A DNA stretch of 64,000 nucleotides from an uncultured Pseudomonadota bacterium (GCA_903868595.1 CAIPVV010000043.1:123283-187282); one strand, 5' to 3'; shown: positions 49,902 through 59,520, numbered from the stretch's first letter. The notes: generated by a model from the sequence alone, not told the origin. Translations and numbers: made by a program.

Positions 49902-51491
49902 CTACAGGATGGTCTTGCTGCCTACGTTGGACATGGCACTCTCGGCACCCGCGCTGTTGTAGGCGGTGATCGCAAAGTAATAGGTGCCGCTGGTGAGATT
50001 GCTCACCACGTAGCTGGTGAGACCCGCATTGGCGAGCTGGATGGAGGTGGTCAAGGCCGTGGCACTGGGGCCGTAGTACACGCGGTAGCCGGCGAGGTTC
50101 CCCAGCGCGCTGCCGTCCGTGTTCTGGGTGGGCGGCGTCCAGGACAGCGTCGCGGAGCCGGTGGTCACGCCACTGACCGCGATGCCAAACGCCGCCAGGG
50201 CCGTGCTCACCGTACCATCGCTGACGCTGATCACGATGTTGCCGTAGCTGCCGACGTTGGCGGCCGTGGGCGTGCCGCTCAGGCGGCCGGTGGTGGCATC
50301 GAAGCTGGCCCAACTCGGCTTGCCGCTGACCGCGAAGGTCAGGGTGTTGCCGTCCGGGTCGGAGGCCGTCGGCGTGAAGCTGTAGGTGCCGCCGGCCACG
50401 ACCGTGGTGGCGGGGGTGCCGGAAATCACCGGCGGTTGGTTCGGAGCCGCCTGCACGGTGAGCGTGAAGGCCGGCAGGCTGGTGGTCGCCTGGCCATCGC
50501 TCACGCTGATGACGATCCCGGCAAAGGTCCCAACGCTGCTGCTCGTCGGCGTACCGCTCAGCGTGCCGGTCGCCGTGCTGAAGCTTGCCCAGGCGGGCTT
50601 GTTGGCGATGCTGAATCCCAGCGTCTGCTGGTCGACGTCGGCCGCGGCGGGCGTGAAGCTGTACGCACTGCCTGCCGTCACGCTCGTGGCCGGGTTGCCG
50701 GTGATCGTGGGCGGCGTGTTGGGCGGCGCGGTGACCTGGACGCTGAACGCCGGCAGGGTCACCGTGGTGTTGCCGTCCGTGACGCTGATGCTGATGCCGG
50801 CGTAGGTGCCGACCTGGGTGCGTGCGGGCACGCCGGTGAGCTGGCCCGTGGCCGTGCTGAAACTGGCCCAGCCGGGCTTGTTGGCAATCGCAAAGGTCAA
50901 TACGTGGGAGTCCGGGTCATTGGCCATCGGCGTGAAGCTGTAGGCGGAGCCGGCGACCACGCTGGTGGCGGGGCTGCCGCCAATGGTCGGGGGCAGGCTG
51001 CCGGCCGGCGCCGTGGGCGGGGCGCTGACGCGGGCGTTGATGGTGATGCGAAAGGCCGCGAGCGAGGCGCTGGCCTTGGTATCGGAAACGGAGATGACGA
51101 TGTCGGCGCTCTGGCCGACGTCCGCGTCGGCCGGGATGCCGGTCAGGTGCCCGGTGCTGGCGTCAAGGCTGGCCCAGGTCGGCAGGCCCTGGGCGCTGAA
51201 GGTCAGCGCATCGCCGTCTGCGTCGCTCGCGGTGGGCTGGAAGTCATAGGCAGTGCCCACCGTTACCGCGGTGGCCGGGGTGCCGCTGATGACCGGCACC
51301 TGATTGGCGGCGATCGTCGTGGTCGTGGGGGCCGTGGGGGCCGTGGCCGCGGCCGGCGTGATGGAGGCCGCGTTGGCCGATACCGAGCCCGAGGCACCGG
51401 AGCCATCGGCGCCCCCGCAGGCAGACAGGGACAGCACGGTCACGAGCAACGGGGCTAGCACCAGTGTCCTGATCGCGCGTGGGGTGGCCAT
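49902..51491 (-). CDS. Lipoprotein with four Ig-like (He_PIG) repeats and an FN3 domain
   Basis: A 529-residue exported lipoprotein: signal peptide with lipobox LSAC (Cys at about 25), a Ser/Ala/Thr-rich linker, four tandem Ig-like repeats of about 90-95 residues (PxIxGxPATxVxxGxxYxFxP ... WASFxxxTGxLxGxP ... ISVSDG), and a C-terminal fibronectin type III-like domain with WTPPTQNTDGS and AGYRVYYG. Probably anchored at the cell surface or outer membrane and adhesive; that is inference. A perfect AGGAGG (51500-51505) precedes the start, and a c-di-GMP-I riboswitch lies about 105 bases upstream. A shorter paralogue with the same layout sits next to it. Confidence 0.9.
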   Translation of the reverse strand: MATPRAIRTLVLAPLLVTVLSLSACGGADGSGASGSVSANAASITPAAATAPTAPTTTTIAANQVPVISGTPATAVTVGTAYDFQPTASDADGDALTFSAQGLPTWASLDASTGHLTGIPADADVGQSADIVISVSDTKASASLAAFRITINARVSAPPTAPAGSLPPTIGGSPATSVVAGSAYSFTPMANDPDSHVLTFAIANKPGWASFSTATGQLTGVPARTQVGTYAGISISVTDGNTTVTLPAFSVQVTAPPNTPPTITGNPATSVTAGSAYSFTPAAADVDQQTLGFSIANKPAWASFSTATGTLSGTPTSSSVGTFAGIVISVSDGQATTSLPAFTLTVQAAPNQPPVISGTPATTVVAGGTYSFTPTASDPDGNTLTFAVSGKPSWASFDATTGRLSGTPTAANVGSYGNIVISVSDGTVSTALAAFGIAVSGVTTGSATLSWTPPTQNTDGSALGNLAGYRVYYGPSATALTTSIQLANAGLTSYVVSNLTSGTYYFAITAYNSAGAESAMSNVGSKTIL

Positions 51492-51596
51492 GTCTGCATC
51501 CTCCTAAGTGGCTGCAAGGCCACACGGTGGGAGGAATGCGAGAGTTCCCAATGGAACGGGATGACGGCGACGTCTCGTATACGGCACGAGTCTGAG

Positions 51597-51676
51597 CCGG
51601 CAACCCCGCTATCGGTAGGTCTCGAAGACCGTCAGACCGGAGGCTTTGCGTCCCCGCCTTTCGACGGGTTTGCTAA
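51597..51676 (-). promoter_or_regulatory. Cyclic di-GMP-I (GEMM) riboswitch 1
   Basis: On the minus strand this region matches the c-di-GMP-I aptamer closely. It starts GCAAACCCGUC, has a GNRA (GAAA) tetraloop closing P2, then the hallmark GGGGACGCAAAGCCUCCGG, a P3 arm capped by UUCG, and ends GAUAGCGGGGUUGCC. It lies in the leader of the long Ig-like lipoprotein gene; 105 bases of further leader with several short hairpins separate it from the start codon. Expression is therefore expected to respond to c-di-GMP; the ON/OFF direction cannot be read. Confidence 0.92.
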
Positions 51677-51685
51677 GTAACGATG

Positions 51686-51721
51686 TTCACATTAGGGCAG
51701 AACGGCTGCTTTTAATGTGAA
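51686..51721. repeat. Inverted repeat upstream of riboswitch 1
   Basis: TTCACATTA (51686-51694) and TAATGTGAA (51713-51721) are perfect nine-base inverted copies, 18 bases apart. The inner part contains a further small stem (GCAG/CTGC). The site is AT-rich against the surrounding DNA and lies 10-50 bases before the riboswitch, exactly where its promoter should be. A dimeric regulator's operator is one reading; a terminator for upstream transcription is another. Confidence 0.55.
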
Positions 51722-51837
51722 CCAGTACCGAACTTTATGTAATGCGGACCTACTTTTTGATCCATTCCGCAGCGCCCTATTCGAGCCGGCCCCAAACTGT
51801 GAAATCCGTCGCAGTACGCGAGTCCTCGCGCTTGGCG

Positions 51838-52575
51838 CTAGATGGACTTGCTGCCGACGTTTGAGAGGGCGCTTTCGACGCTGCTGGCGGTGTACGCGGA
51901 TATGGCGAAATACGTCGTGCCGCGGGGTAGCCCGGTGACGGAGTAGGACGTCAGCCCCGCGTTGTTTACCTGGATGCGGCTGTTCAGCGCCATGGGGCTG
52001 TTGCCGAAATAGATGAAGTAGCCGGCCAGGTTGTCCAGCAGGCTGCCGTCGGTGTTCTGGGTCGGCGGCGTCCAGTTGAGCAGCGCGGTGCCGCTCTGCA
52101 CGGGGGCCGCAGCCACCGTAATGGTAAAGCCTGCAAGGTTCGCCGACAGCCCGCCGGAGGATACCGTGAGCGTGACCTTGGCATACGTGCCGATGTCCGC
52201 CGTCGTCGGCGTGCCCGAGAGCTGGCCGGTGGCCGGGTTGAAGCTGGCCCAGGAAGGCTGATTCCCGATCGAGAACGTCACGGCGCCCGCGGCCGCGACG
52301 GTCGGGGTGAAGCTGTAGGCCGTGCCCGCGGTCACCGTGGCCGTACCATCGCCGGATATCGCCGGCGTAGCCACTGCAGCGGTGCCCGAGGAGATAGTGC
52401 TAGCGCTGGCGTTGGAACTGTTGGCGCTGGTGACGCTGGAGCTGGCGGTGTTGGAGGCGTAGGACTGCGTACTCACCACGCTGGCGGGGCCGCCGCCGCA
52501 GGCGCTCAGGAGTGCCGTGTTGAGCAGCAGTGCTGCGATTAACGTCAAGGGGTTAGCCCACTGCCATCGCATCAT
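51838..52575 (-). CDS. Lipoprotein with one Ig-like (He_PIG) repeat and an FN3 domain
   Basis: A 245-residue paralogue of the neighbouring 529-residue lipoprotein. It has a signal peptide with lipobox LLSAC, a Ser/Thr/Ala-rich linker of about 40 residues, a single Ig-like repeat (TATVTAGTAYSFTPTV ... WASFNPATGQLSGTP), and an FN3-like domain containing NWTPPTQNTDGS and AGYFIYFG. A GAGG lies just before the start, directly after the riboswitch. Export and surface anchoring are expected; adhesive or matrix function is inference from c-di-GMP control. Confidence 0.88.
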   Translation of the reverse strand: MMRWQWANPLTLIAALLLNTALLSACGGGPASVVSTQSYASNTASSSVTSANSSNASASTISSGTAAVATPAISGDGTATVTAGTAYSFTPTVAAAGAVTFSIGNQPSWASFNPATGQLSGTPTTADIGTYAKVTLTVSSGGLSANLAGFTITVAAAPVQSGTALLNWTPPTQNTDGSLLDNLAGYFIYFGNSPMALNSRIQVNNAGLTSYSVTGLPRGTTYFAISAYTASSVESALSNVGSKSI

Positions 52576-52587
52576 CAGTACCTCGTG

Positions 52588-52671
52588 TGATAACCCCGCT
52601 ATCTGGCGAGCTCGAAAAAGCCCTTCAGACCGGAGGCGTTGCGTCCCCGTCTTACGACGGGTTTGCCTTGG
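52588..52671 (-). promoter_or_regulatory. Cyclic di-GMP-I (GEMM) riboswitch 2
   Basis: A second c-di-GMP-I aptamer on the minus strand. It reads GGCAAACCCGUC, GUAA tetraloop, GACGGGGACGCAACGCCUCC, GGUCU, a P3 arm, then AGAUAGCGGGGUUAUC. The 3' strand ends only about 12 bases before the start of the short Ig-like lipoprotein, and the ribosome-binding GAGG follows at once, so ligand binding could mask or free the ribosome site. Compared with riboswitch 1 it has GUUAUC in place of GUUGCC in the 3' strand. Confidence 0.92.
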
Positions 52672-52694
52672 TTAACGCGAGGGAGCATTTCACT

Positions 52695-52793
52695 GCGTGT
52701 GCGCAAAGCCCGCAAACTGTCTGCGTTTGCTTACACGCGCAGGCTGGCGACTGTCGGCATTTGGTGACACACGCATGGTCAAAGTGGCGTGTG
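52695..52793. other. Cluster of inverted repeats between glrR and riboswitch 2
   Basis: Three perfect stems occur in 100 bases: GCGTGT (52695-52700) with ACACGC (52733-52738); nested inside, GCAAAC (52712-52717) with GTTTGC (52725-52730); and CACACGC (52768-52774) with GCGTGTG (52787-52793). The last lies 12 bases beyond the glrR stop and may end that operon. The nested pair could be an operator for the riboswitch 2 promoter or part of a small RNA. Confidence 0.35.
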
Positions 52794-52804
52794 ACGTAGG
52801 GACT

Positions 52805-54147
<1,343 letters not shown>

Positions 54148-54151
<4 letters not shown>

Positions 54152-54810
54152 GGCCTGCGTCCTTCGGTCGGCGTCTTGCGATCGGTGCTGTTGCGCTCGA
54201 TGTTGGCGATGGCGTCGAGCTTGGCGCGCGCCTCATCCAGCGCGCGTCGCAGCTTAGCGTTCTCGTCGATTTCCGCCTGTAGTCGCTTGGTGGCGACAGC
54301 GGTTACCGTGGGGTTGCGATCGCGGCTGCGCTCGCGCTGCAGGGCATCGGCCAGGCGAAGGTTCTCCGCCGTCAGGCGCACTTCGGCATCCATGCGCTGC
54401 AGCTCGAGCAGCGCGAGCCCACGTTCCACCGGCGCCAGTCGCTCCGGCGTCGCCAGCACCTCGCGCAGCAGGCGTTGTGCGAGCAGCGGATTGCGGCTGG
54501 GATGGCCGGGCGCTGCCAGCGCCAGGGCGTAGCGGAACGCCGCGGGCAGCTGCCGACCCTGCTCGTACGCCACGCGCAGGCGCGACATGATCTCCGCCTG
54601 CTCGGCCGGGTTGCCCTGGATCAGCTGCTGCAGCAGGTCGATCTGGCTGGCCAGCAGAGTTGCCGACTCGCTGCTAGTGGCGCTGCTGGCGTCGGGGGCG
54701 CCTGCCTTCTGCTGCGTAGACAGGGACGCACAGCCGGCCAGCAACAGGCAGCCGAGCCCCAGCGCACCCAGCGCGCGCGGCGTCCAGCGGCTCTGCAGTT
54801 CATGCGGCAT
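54148..54810 (-). CDS. qseG: QseG-like lipoprotein of the glrK-glrR operon
   Basis: A 220-residue lipoprotein encoded between the sensor kinase and response regulator genes, as qseG (yfhG) is in E. coli. The signal peptide ends in lipobox LLAGC. The mature part is helical and charged, with a coiled-coil-like C-terminus (KRLQAEIDENAKLRRALDEA). QseG helps control GlrK activity from the outer membrane in enteric bacteria. Sequence similarity is weak by eye, so position and architecture carry the call. ATG 54816 is an alternative start. Confidence 0.75.
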
Positions 54811-56278
54811 TGGCATCGATACTGTTTGCATCGCGTTCGACAGGGGCTTCCCCGACCTCCAGGGGCATGCGGATTCGAAAGTGGGCTCCCATGCATTCGC
54901 CGTCGACAATCTCGATGGTACCGCCATGGGCGGTTACAAACTCCAACACGACCGACAGCCCGATGCCCGTGCCCTTCACGTGCCCGTGGGGGGCCTTGCC
55001 GGTGTAGAAGGCCTCGAAGATCTTGGCCCGCTCGTCGGGCGGGATGCCGGTGCCGGAATCCCCGACGTCCAGTAGCAGCTCCTGCTGCTCGGCCTGGGCG
55101 CGTATCAGGATCGTGCCGCTGCGCGGGGAGTACTTGATGGCGTTGGAGAGGAGGTTTTCAAGTATCAGGCGCAGCTTCCCTCGGTCGGCCCGCAACACCA
55201 GGTCCTCCACCGTGACGTCGAGGCGCACGCGCTGGCTCAGGAGCGTCAGCTGCTGGTTCTCGATGACCTGCTTGATCAGCGGACGCAGGCGAAATTCGGA
55301 GACATCCAGGCCCACGCTGCTGGTCTGCCAGGCGCTGAAGCTCAGGAGGTTCTCGATCAGGCGCTGCAGCTTGATGCTGTTTTCCCGCAGGATCCCGGTG
55401 ACCTCGCGCTGGTCCGCATCCAGCTCGCCCACCGCCCCGTCCATCAGCAGTTCGGTGCCCTCGCGGATATTGGCCAGCGGGGTCTTCAGTTCGTGGGACA
55501 TGTGGCGCAGGAAACGATTGCGTTCCTGCGCCAGGTCCAGCAGGCGCTGGCGCAGCCACTCCAGCTGCCTTCCCAGGCGCTCCAAGTCGACGGGGCCGAT
55601 GACGCGGATCGGCCGGAACAGCGCGCCGCGCCCCAGTTCATCGATGGCGCGGTCGATCTGGCGCAGGGGCCGGCCCAGGCCCAGCGAGAAGGCAAAGATG
55701 GCAATCGTGGTCAGCGGGATCAGCAGCGTCGCCTCCCAGAACAGGCGCTGCTGCGAGCGGCGGGTCTGCACGCGCAGGTTTTCCAATTCGGCATCGATCT
55801 GCGCGTTGCCGCGTAACGAGACGTTGGTGGCCGCATCGTCCAGCAGGCCGAAATCCCTGAGGATCGCCTCGAACTGCAGGCTGGGGCCGGTGCCGCGCAG
55901 GACCCGGTCCGATACGCCGGCCCGCAAGCGGCTGTAGCGGCCGATGGCGGCGCGGGCCTCCGGGCTGCGCAGGTGACTTTGCAGCTGCGTCTCGATGGTC
56001 TCTAGGCGCTTGTCGTGCGCCCGGTAGGCATCCAGCAGGGTGGCGCCGCCGATGACCTGGTAGAGGCGCAGGCTGCGCTCCAGGGAGGCGGTCTGGGCAA
56101 AGAGGTCCTGCGCCAGGCGCGTGGACTGCACGGCCTCCACGACCAGCCGCTCGCTACTGTCGGAGAGCCGGCGCAGCTGCACCGCAGCGGTCACCAGCGC
56201 GGCCAGCAGGGGCACCGCGATGATGGCCAGTCCCAGCAGCAGGCGTCCGTTAAGCGATCGCGGGCGAGGGATGGCCAT
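54800..56278 (-). CDS. glrK: Sensor histidine kinase GlrK
   Basis: A 492-residue membrane sensor kinase. Two transmembrane helices (about 12-33 and 185-207) flank a periplasmic helical sensor domain. A HAMP region follows, then the phosphoacceptor H in FLRHMSHELKTPLANI, N box ENLLSNAIKYSP, and G boxes DSGTGIPP and GTGIGLSVV. It phosphorylates GlrR. The gene begins 18 bases after galE on the same strand, and its end overlaps the qseG-like start. Confidence 0.92.
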   Translation of the reverse strand: MAIPRPRSLNGRLLLGLAIIAVPLLAALVTAAVQLRRLSDSSERLVVEAVQSTRLAQDLFAQTASLERSLRLYQVIGGATLLDAYRAHDKRLETIETQLQSHLRSPEARAAIGRYSRLRAGVSDRVLRGTGPSLQFEAILRDFGLLDDAATNVSLRGNAQIDAELENLRVQTRRSQQRLFWEATLLIPLTTIAIFAFSLGLGRPLRQIDRAIDELGRGALFRPIRVIGPVDLERLGRQLEWLRQRLLDLAQERNRFLRHMSHELKTPLANIREGTELLMDGAVGELDADQREVTGILRENSIKLQRLIENLLSFSAWQTSSVGLDVSEFRLRPLIKQVIENQQLTLLSQRVRLDVTVEDLVLRADRGKLRLILENLLSNAIKYSPRSGTILIRAQAEQQELLLDVGDSGTGIPPDERAKIFEAFYTGKAPHGHVKGTGIGLSVVLEFVTAHGGTIEIVDGECMGAHFRIRMPLEVGEAPVERDANSIDANAA

Positions 56279-56296
56279 GGGTGGAAGGGTGCCCCC

Positions 56297-57298
56297 TTAC
56301 CAGGGCTCGCGCGCCAGTTTCTCTTCCCAGCGCAGCGAACTGGTCACGATGGTGTCCAGATCATCCAGGGCCGGCTTCCAGCCCAGCACCTGGCGGATCC
56401 GGCCGGCGTTGGCGACCAGTGTGGGCGGATCGCCCGCGCGGCGCGGCTCCTCGCGCACCACCAGCGGCCTGCCACTGACGCGTTCGACGCTGCGCAGCAC
56501 CTCCCGCACGCTGTAGCCATGGCCGTAGCCGCAGTTGAGGATCTCCGAGCTGCCGCCGCCGCGCAGGTAGTCCACGGCATCCAGGTGCGCCCGGGCGAGG
56601 TCCTCCACGTGGATGAAGTCGCGCACGCCGGTGCCGTCCGCCGTGGGGTAGTCGGTGCCGTAGATGCAGAGCTGTGGGCGCTTGCCGATGCTCGCCTCGC
56701 AGGCGACCTTGATCAGCAGCGTAGCCTTGCGGGTCGACTGGCCGATCCGGCCCTGCGGGTCGGAGCCGGCGACGTTGAAATAGCGCAGCGCCACGTAGCG
56801 CAGCGGGGTGGCCGCCGCGACGTCCCGCAGCATCCATTCCGACATCAGCTTGGAGGTACCGTACGGGTTGATGGGGGATAGTGCTGTGTCCTCGCCCGCC
56901 ACGCCGGAGGGCGGCATGCCGTAGACCGCGGCCGTGGAGGAGAAGACGAATTGGCCGACGCCACCGGCCACGCAGGCGGCCAGGAGGCTGCGCGTCTGGC
57001 AGGTGTTGTTGCCGTAGTACTTGAGCGGGTCGCTGACGGACTCCGGCACGATCGTATGCGCGGCAAAGTGCACCACCGTGTCCACGCCATGCTCGGCGAT
57101 GAGCCGGCCCACCAGCGCGATGTCGCCCACGTCGCCCTGCACGAACGTCGTGTCGCCGACGGACTGCCGAAAGCCGGTGCTCAGGTTGTCCAGCACGACC
57201 ACCTGGTCGCCGCGGCCGCGCAATTGCAGCACCGTATGGCTGCCGATGTAGCCGGCACCGCCGGTAACCAAAATCGTCCGCTGCTTGCGCTGTTGCAT
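56297..57298 (-). CDS. galE: UDP-glucose 4-epimerase
   Basis: A 333-residue extended short-chain dehydrogenase. It has the NAD motif TGGAGYIGSHT near the N-terminus, the catalytic S and YxxxK in FSSTAAVYG and NPYGTSKLMSE, and GalE-type RYFNVAGSDPQGRIG. It interconverts UDP-glucose and UDP-galactose for envelope polysaccharides. ATG 57298 is used; a TTG one codon upstream is possible. It lies directly upstream of glrK and may be the first gene of that operon. It is divergent to srkA. Confidence 0.95.
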   Translation of the reverse strand: MQQRKQRTILVTGGAGYIGSHTVLQLRGRGDQVVVLDNLSTGFRQSVGDTTFVQGDVGDIALVGRLIAEHGVDTVVHFAAHTIVPESVSDPLKYYGNNTCQTRSLLAACVAGGVGQFVFSSTAAVYGMPPSGVAGEDTALSPINPYGTSKLMSEWMLRDVAAATPLRYVALRYFNVAGSDPQGRIGQSTRKATLLIKVACEASIGKRPQLCIYGTDYPTADGTGVRDFIHVEDLARAHLDAVDYLRGGGSSEILNCGYGHGYSVREVLRSVERVSGRPLVVREEPRRAGDPPTLVANAGRIRQVLGWKPALDDLDTIVTSSLRWEEKLAREPW

Positions 57299-57392
57299 CA
57301 ATTTATTCCTGGCCCATGCTTAGCCGTATGATCCTGCGAATGATAAACGCTATTACCAACCCTGCTGTGACAGCGATATCGGTTCCGGCCGG

Positions 57393-58427
57393 ATGAGCGC
57401 ACTGATTCCGGCCCTGCCGTTTGGCGATTTGGGCCCGGATGCCGTGCTGGCGGCGGTGGAAGCCACCGGGCTGCAGGCGGACGGGCGGCTGTTTGCCCTC
57501 AACAGTTATGAGAACCGCGTCTACCGGGTGGGACTCCTGGACCCCTTGCACGACGGCTCCGGCCCACCGGGCGTGGTGGTCGATGCCGTGGTGGTCAAGT
57601 TCTACCGGCCCGGCCGCTGGAGCGATGCACAGATCCGCGAGGAGCACGAGTTCGGCCTGGAACTGGCGGCTGCGGAGCTACCGGTTGCCGCCCCCGTCGT
57701 GCTGCAGGGGGAGACCCTGCACGTCCACGACGGCTTTCGGCTGGCGGTGTTCGAATGCCGGCGGGGCGGCGCGCCCGAGCTGGATGCGCCGGGGGCGCTG
57801 GAACTGCTGGGGCGCACCCTGGGCCGGGTCCACGCCGTCGGGGCCACCCGCAGCTTCCGCTACCGCGAGCAGCTGGCCGACCAGCGCTGGGGCGAGCGAG
57901 CGCGCCGGTCGGTCCTGGCCCTGAACGTCGTGCCGCCGGAGTCCCGGGACCGCTATGAACGGGTCACGGCCGAGCTGGTGAGCGCCATCCAGGGGGCCTT
58001 CGAGGACAGCGGCGGCCTTCGCCAGCTGCGGTTGCACGGGGACTGCCATCTGGGGAACATCCTCTGGGATGCGACCGGACCGGTCTTCGTGGATCTGGAC
58101 GATTGCGTGCTGGGACCCCGGGTGCAGGACCTGTGGATGTTCCTGCCCGGCGGGGAGCCGGATGCCCAGCAGGCGGCCTGGAGCCGGCTCCTGGAGGGCT
58201 ATGAGCAGTTCGCCAGTTTTGATTTTCGTGAGGTTGCGCTCATCGAACCGCTGCGAGCCCTGCGCATGATGAACCATGCGGCCTGGCTGGCGACCCGCTG
58301 GGCCGATCCGGCGTTCCCGCGGGCGTTCCCGTGGTTCGCCGAGGGGCGGTATTGGGAGCGTCACGTCGCGGATCTGGTAGACCAGTTGCAGGCGCTGCGG
58401 GATCCGCCGCTGCAACGCACAGGTTAG
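57393..58427 (+). CDS. srkA: Stress response kinase A (YihE-like)
   Basis: A 344-residue member of the APH/choline kinase-like fold. It matches SrkA/YihE in FALNSYENRVYRVG, VVVKFYRPGRWSDAQI, the catalytic loop HGDCHLGNIL, the metal site VFVDLDDCVLGPRVQDLWMF and the C-terminal MNHAAWLATRW. SrkA is a cytosolic Ser/Thr-type kinase that protects against envelope stress through the Cpx response in E. coli. It stands opposite galE with 94 bases between. Confidence 0.94.
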   Translation: MSALIPALPFGDLGPDAVLAAVEATGLQADGRLFALNSYENRVYRVGLLDPLHDGSGPPGVVVDAVVVKFYRPGRWSDAQIREEHEFGLELAAAELPVAAPVVLQGETLHVHDGFRLAVFECRRGGAPELDAPGALELLGRTLGRVHAVGATRSFRYREQLADQRWGERARRSVLALNVVPPESRDRYERVTAELVSAIQGAFEDSGGLRQLRLHGDCHLGNILWDATGPVFVDLDDCVLGPRVQDLWMFLPGGEPDAQQAAWSRLLEGYEQFASFDFREVALIEPLRALRMMNHAAWLATRWADPAFPRAFPWFAEGRYWERHVADLVDQLQALRDPPLQRTG

Positions 58428-58461
58428 TGTTTTTGGACGCAATGGGACTCAGGGGTGGTCA

Positions 58462-59004
58462 ATGACTCATGGATCGAGTGATCGTCGGGCTATCACCAGC
58501 CTGGTTCAGATGACCTGCACGCTGGTAGCGGGTGCGGCCTTGTTGAGCGGCTGCAGCAGTTCTGAGGAGCCCGTGGCCGGCGCCAAAAGCGCGGCGGCCG
58601 TGGCGGCCGCCAGAAAGCCCTCGCCGGATGCCGACCTGGTGGCCGCCGTGCCCACGGGCTCTGATCCCGCCGGGGCTTCGCTGCGGTTTGAATTGCAGGA
58701 GCGGCCGGCACTGCACCAACCCTTTCACGTGCGCGTCGTCACGGCCCCGAGCAAGGACGTGGAGAAACTGCAGGTGAGCTTCGAGGCCACGGGGGGGCTG
58801 CAGCTGACGGATCCCTCGCCGCTCTTTGAGGTAGCCAACGTGGCGGCGGGGGAGGCCCAGGAGCGCGTGCTGACACTGCGGGCCAACAGCGAAGGGGCGT
58901 TTGAGATCCGCGCGAAGGTGACCACCGAGGGCCTGCTGGCCAACGCCAGTGCGACCTATGCGATCCCGGTGCTGGTCATGCCCGCCGCCGCGCCGCCCAA
59001 GTAA
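58462..59004 (+). CDS. Putative lipoprotein of unknown family
   Basis: A 180-residue protein. A signal peptide of about 30 residues ends in lipobox LLSGC, followed by a Ser/Ala-rich linker to about residue 70. The rest is a beta-sandwich-like domain (LRFELQERPALHQPFHVRV ... LQVSFEATGGLQL ... VLTLRANSEGAFEIRAKV), similar in feel to immunoglobulin-like folds. I do not recognise the family. It follows srkA by 34 bases on the same strand. Confidence 0.75.
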   Translation: MTHGSSDRRAITSLVQMTCTLVAGAALLSGCSSSEEPVAGAKSAAAVAAARKPSPDADLVAAVPTGSDPAGASLRFELQERPALHQPFHVRVVTAPSKDVEKLQVSFEATGGLQLTDPSPLFEVANVAAGEAQERVLTLRANSEGAFEIRAKVTTEGLLANASATYAIPVLVMPAAAPPK

Positions 59005-59031
59005 GGGCGATCGCGGCGGACAGGGGCGGCT

Positions 59032-59508
59032 TCAGACGAAGCCGGCCCAGCGTCCCGTGGCGATGACGCCACTCCACAGGATCAGCGAGGCCCACCCGGC
59101 GAACCGCGCCGCTCCCGGCGGGCGGCCGGCATCCCAGCTCGCCACGGTGCGGTAGGTCACGAACTGGAAGTACGCCATGTTCAGGCCCGCTAGCAGCAGC
59201 AGGACCGCCTTCATGCGCAGCGGCGTGTTGTGGTAGTAGCCGCTCGCATTGGCCATGAGCAGGCTGCCACCGGTGATGGCCGCCAGCACGAAGGCCCTCC
59301 AGGTCCACGGGAGTACCTGCTCCGACAACTGCGTAAATCGCAGGTGCTTGGACGCCAAGCCCACCAGGCGCAGATCGACGATGAAGATCGTGCCGGCCAC
59401 GACCGTCAGGGCGACCACATGGGCGCACTCCACCATCGGGAAATAGGTCTCGCTGATGGCGGTGCCATACGCCGTGCTTTGCATCCAGTCGAAAAAGGAT
59501 TCGATCAC
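59032..59508 (-). CDS. DUF6644-like integral membrane protein (second of a pair)
   Basis: A 158-residue protein with about four transmembrane helices. It begins MIESFFDWMQSTAYGTAI; conserved-looking membrane histidine ECAHVV, followed by FIVDLRLVGL, resembles the paired HIICIAVLWGSALMVDLRVLG of the neighbouring gene. The two look like distant paralogues and may form a heterodimer. Resemblance to the DUF6644 family is from memory; its function is unknown, although the helix-embedded His residues suggest a possible metal or haem role. Confidence 0.7.
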   Translation of the reverse strand: MIESFFDWMQSTAYGTAISETYFPMVECAHVVALTVVAGTIFIVDLRLVGLASKHLRFTQLSEQVLPWTWRAFVLAAITGGSLLMANASGYYHNTPLRMKAVLLLLAGLNMAYFQFVTYRTVASWDAGRPPGAARFAGWASLILWSGVIATGRWAGFV

Positions 59509-59520
59509 TTCCGTGTCCCC

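Noticed and set aside
49635..51458. Long plus-strand frame opposite the Ig-like lipoprotein
   Set aside because: Its Gly/Arg/Ala-rich repeats mirror the Ig-like repeats of the real minus-strand gene, which has a signal peptide, lipobox, ribosome site and riboswitch.
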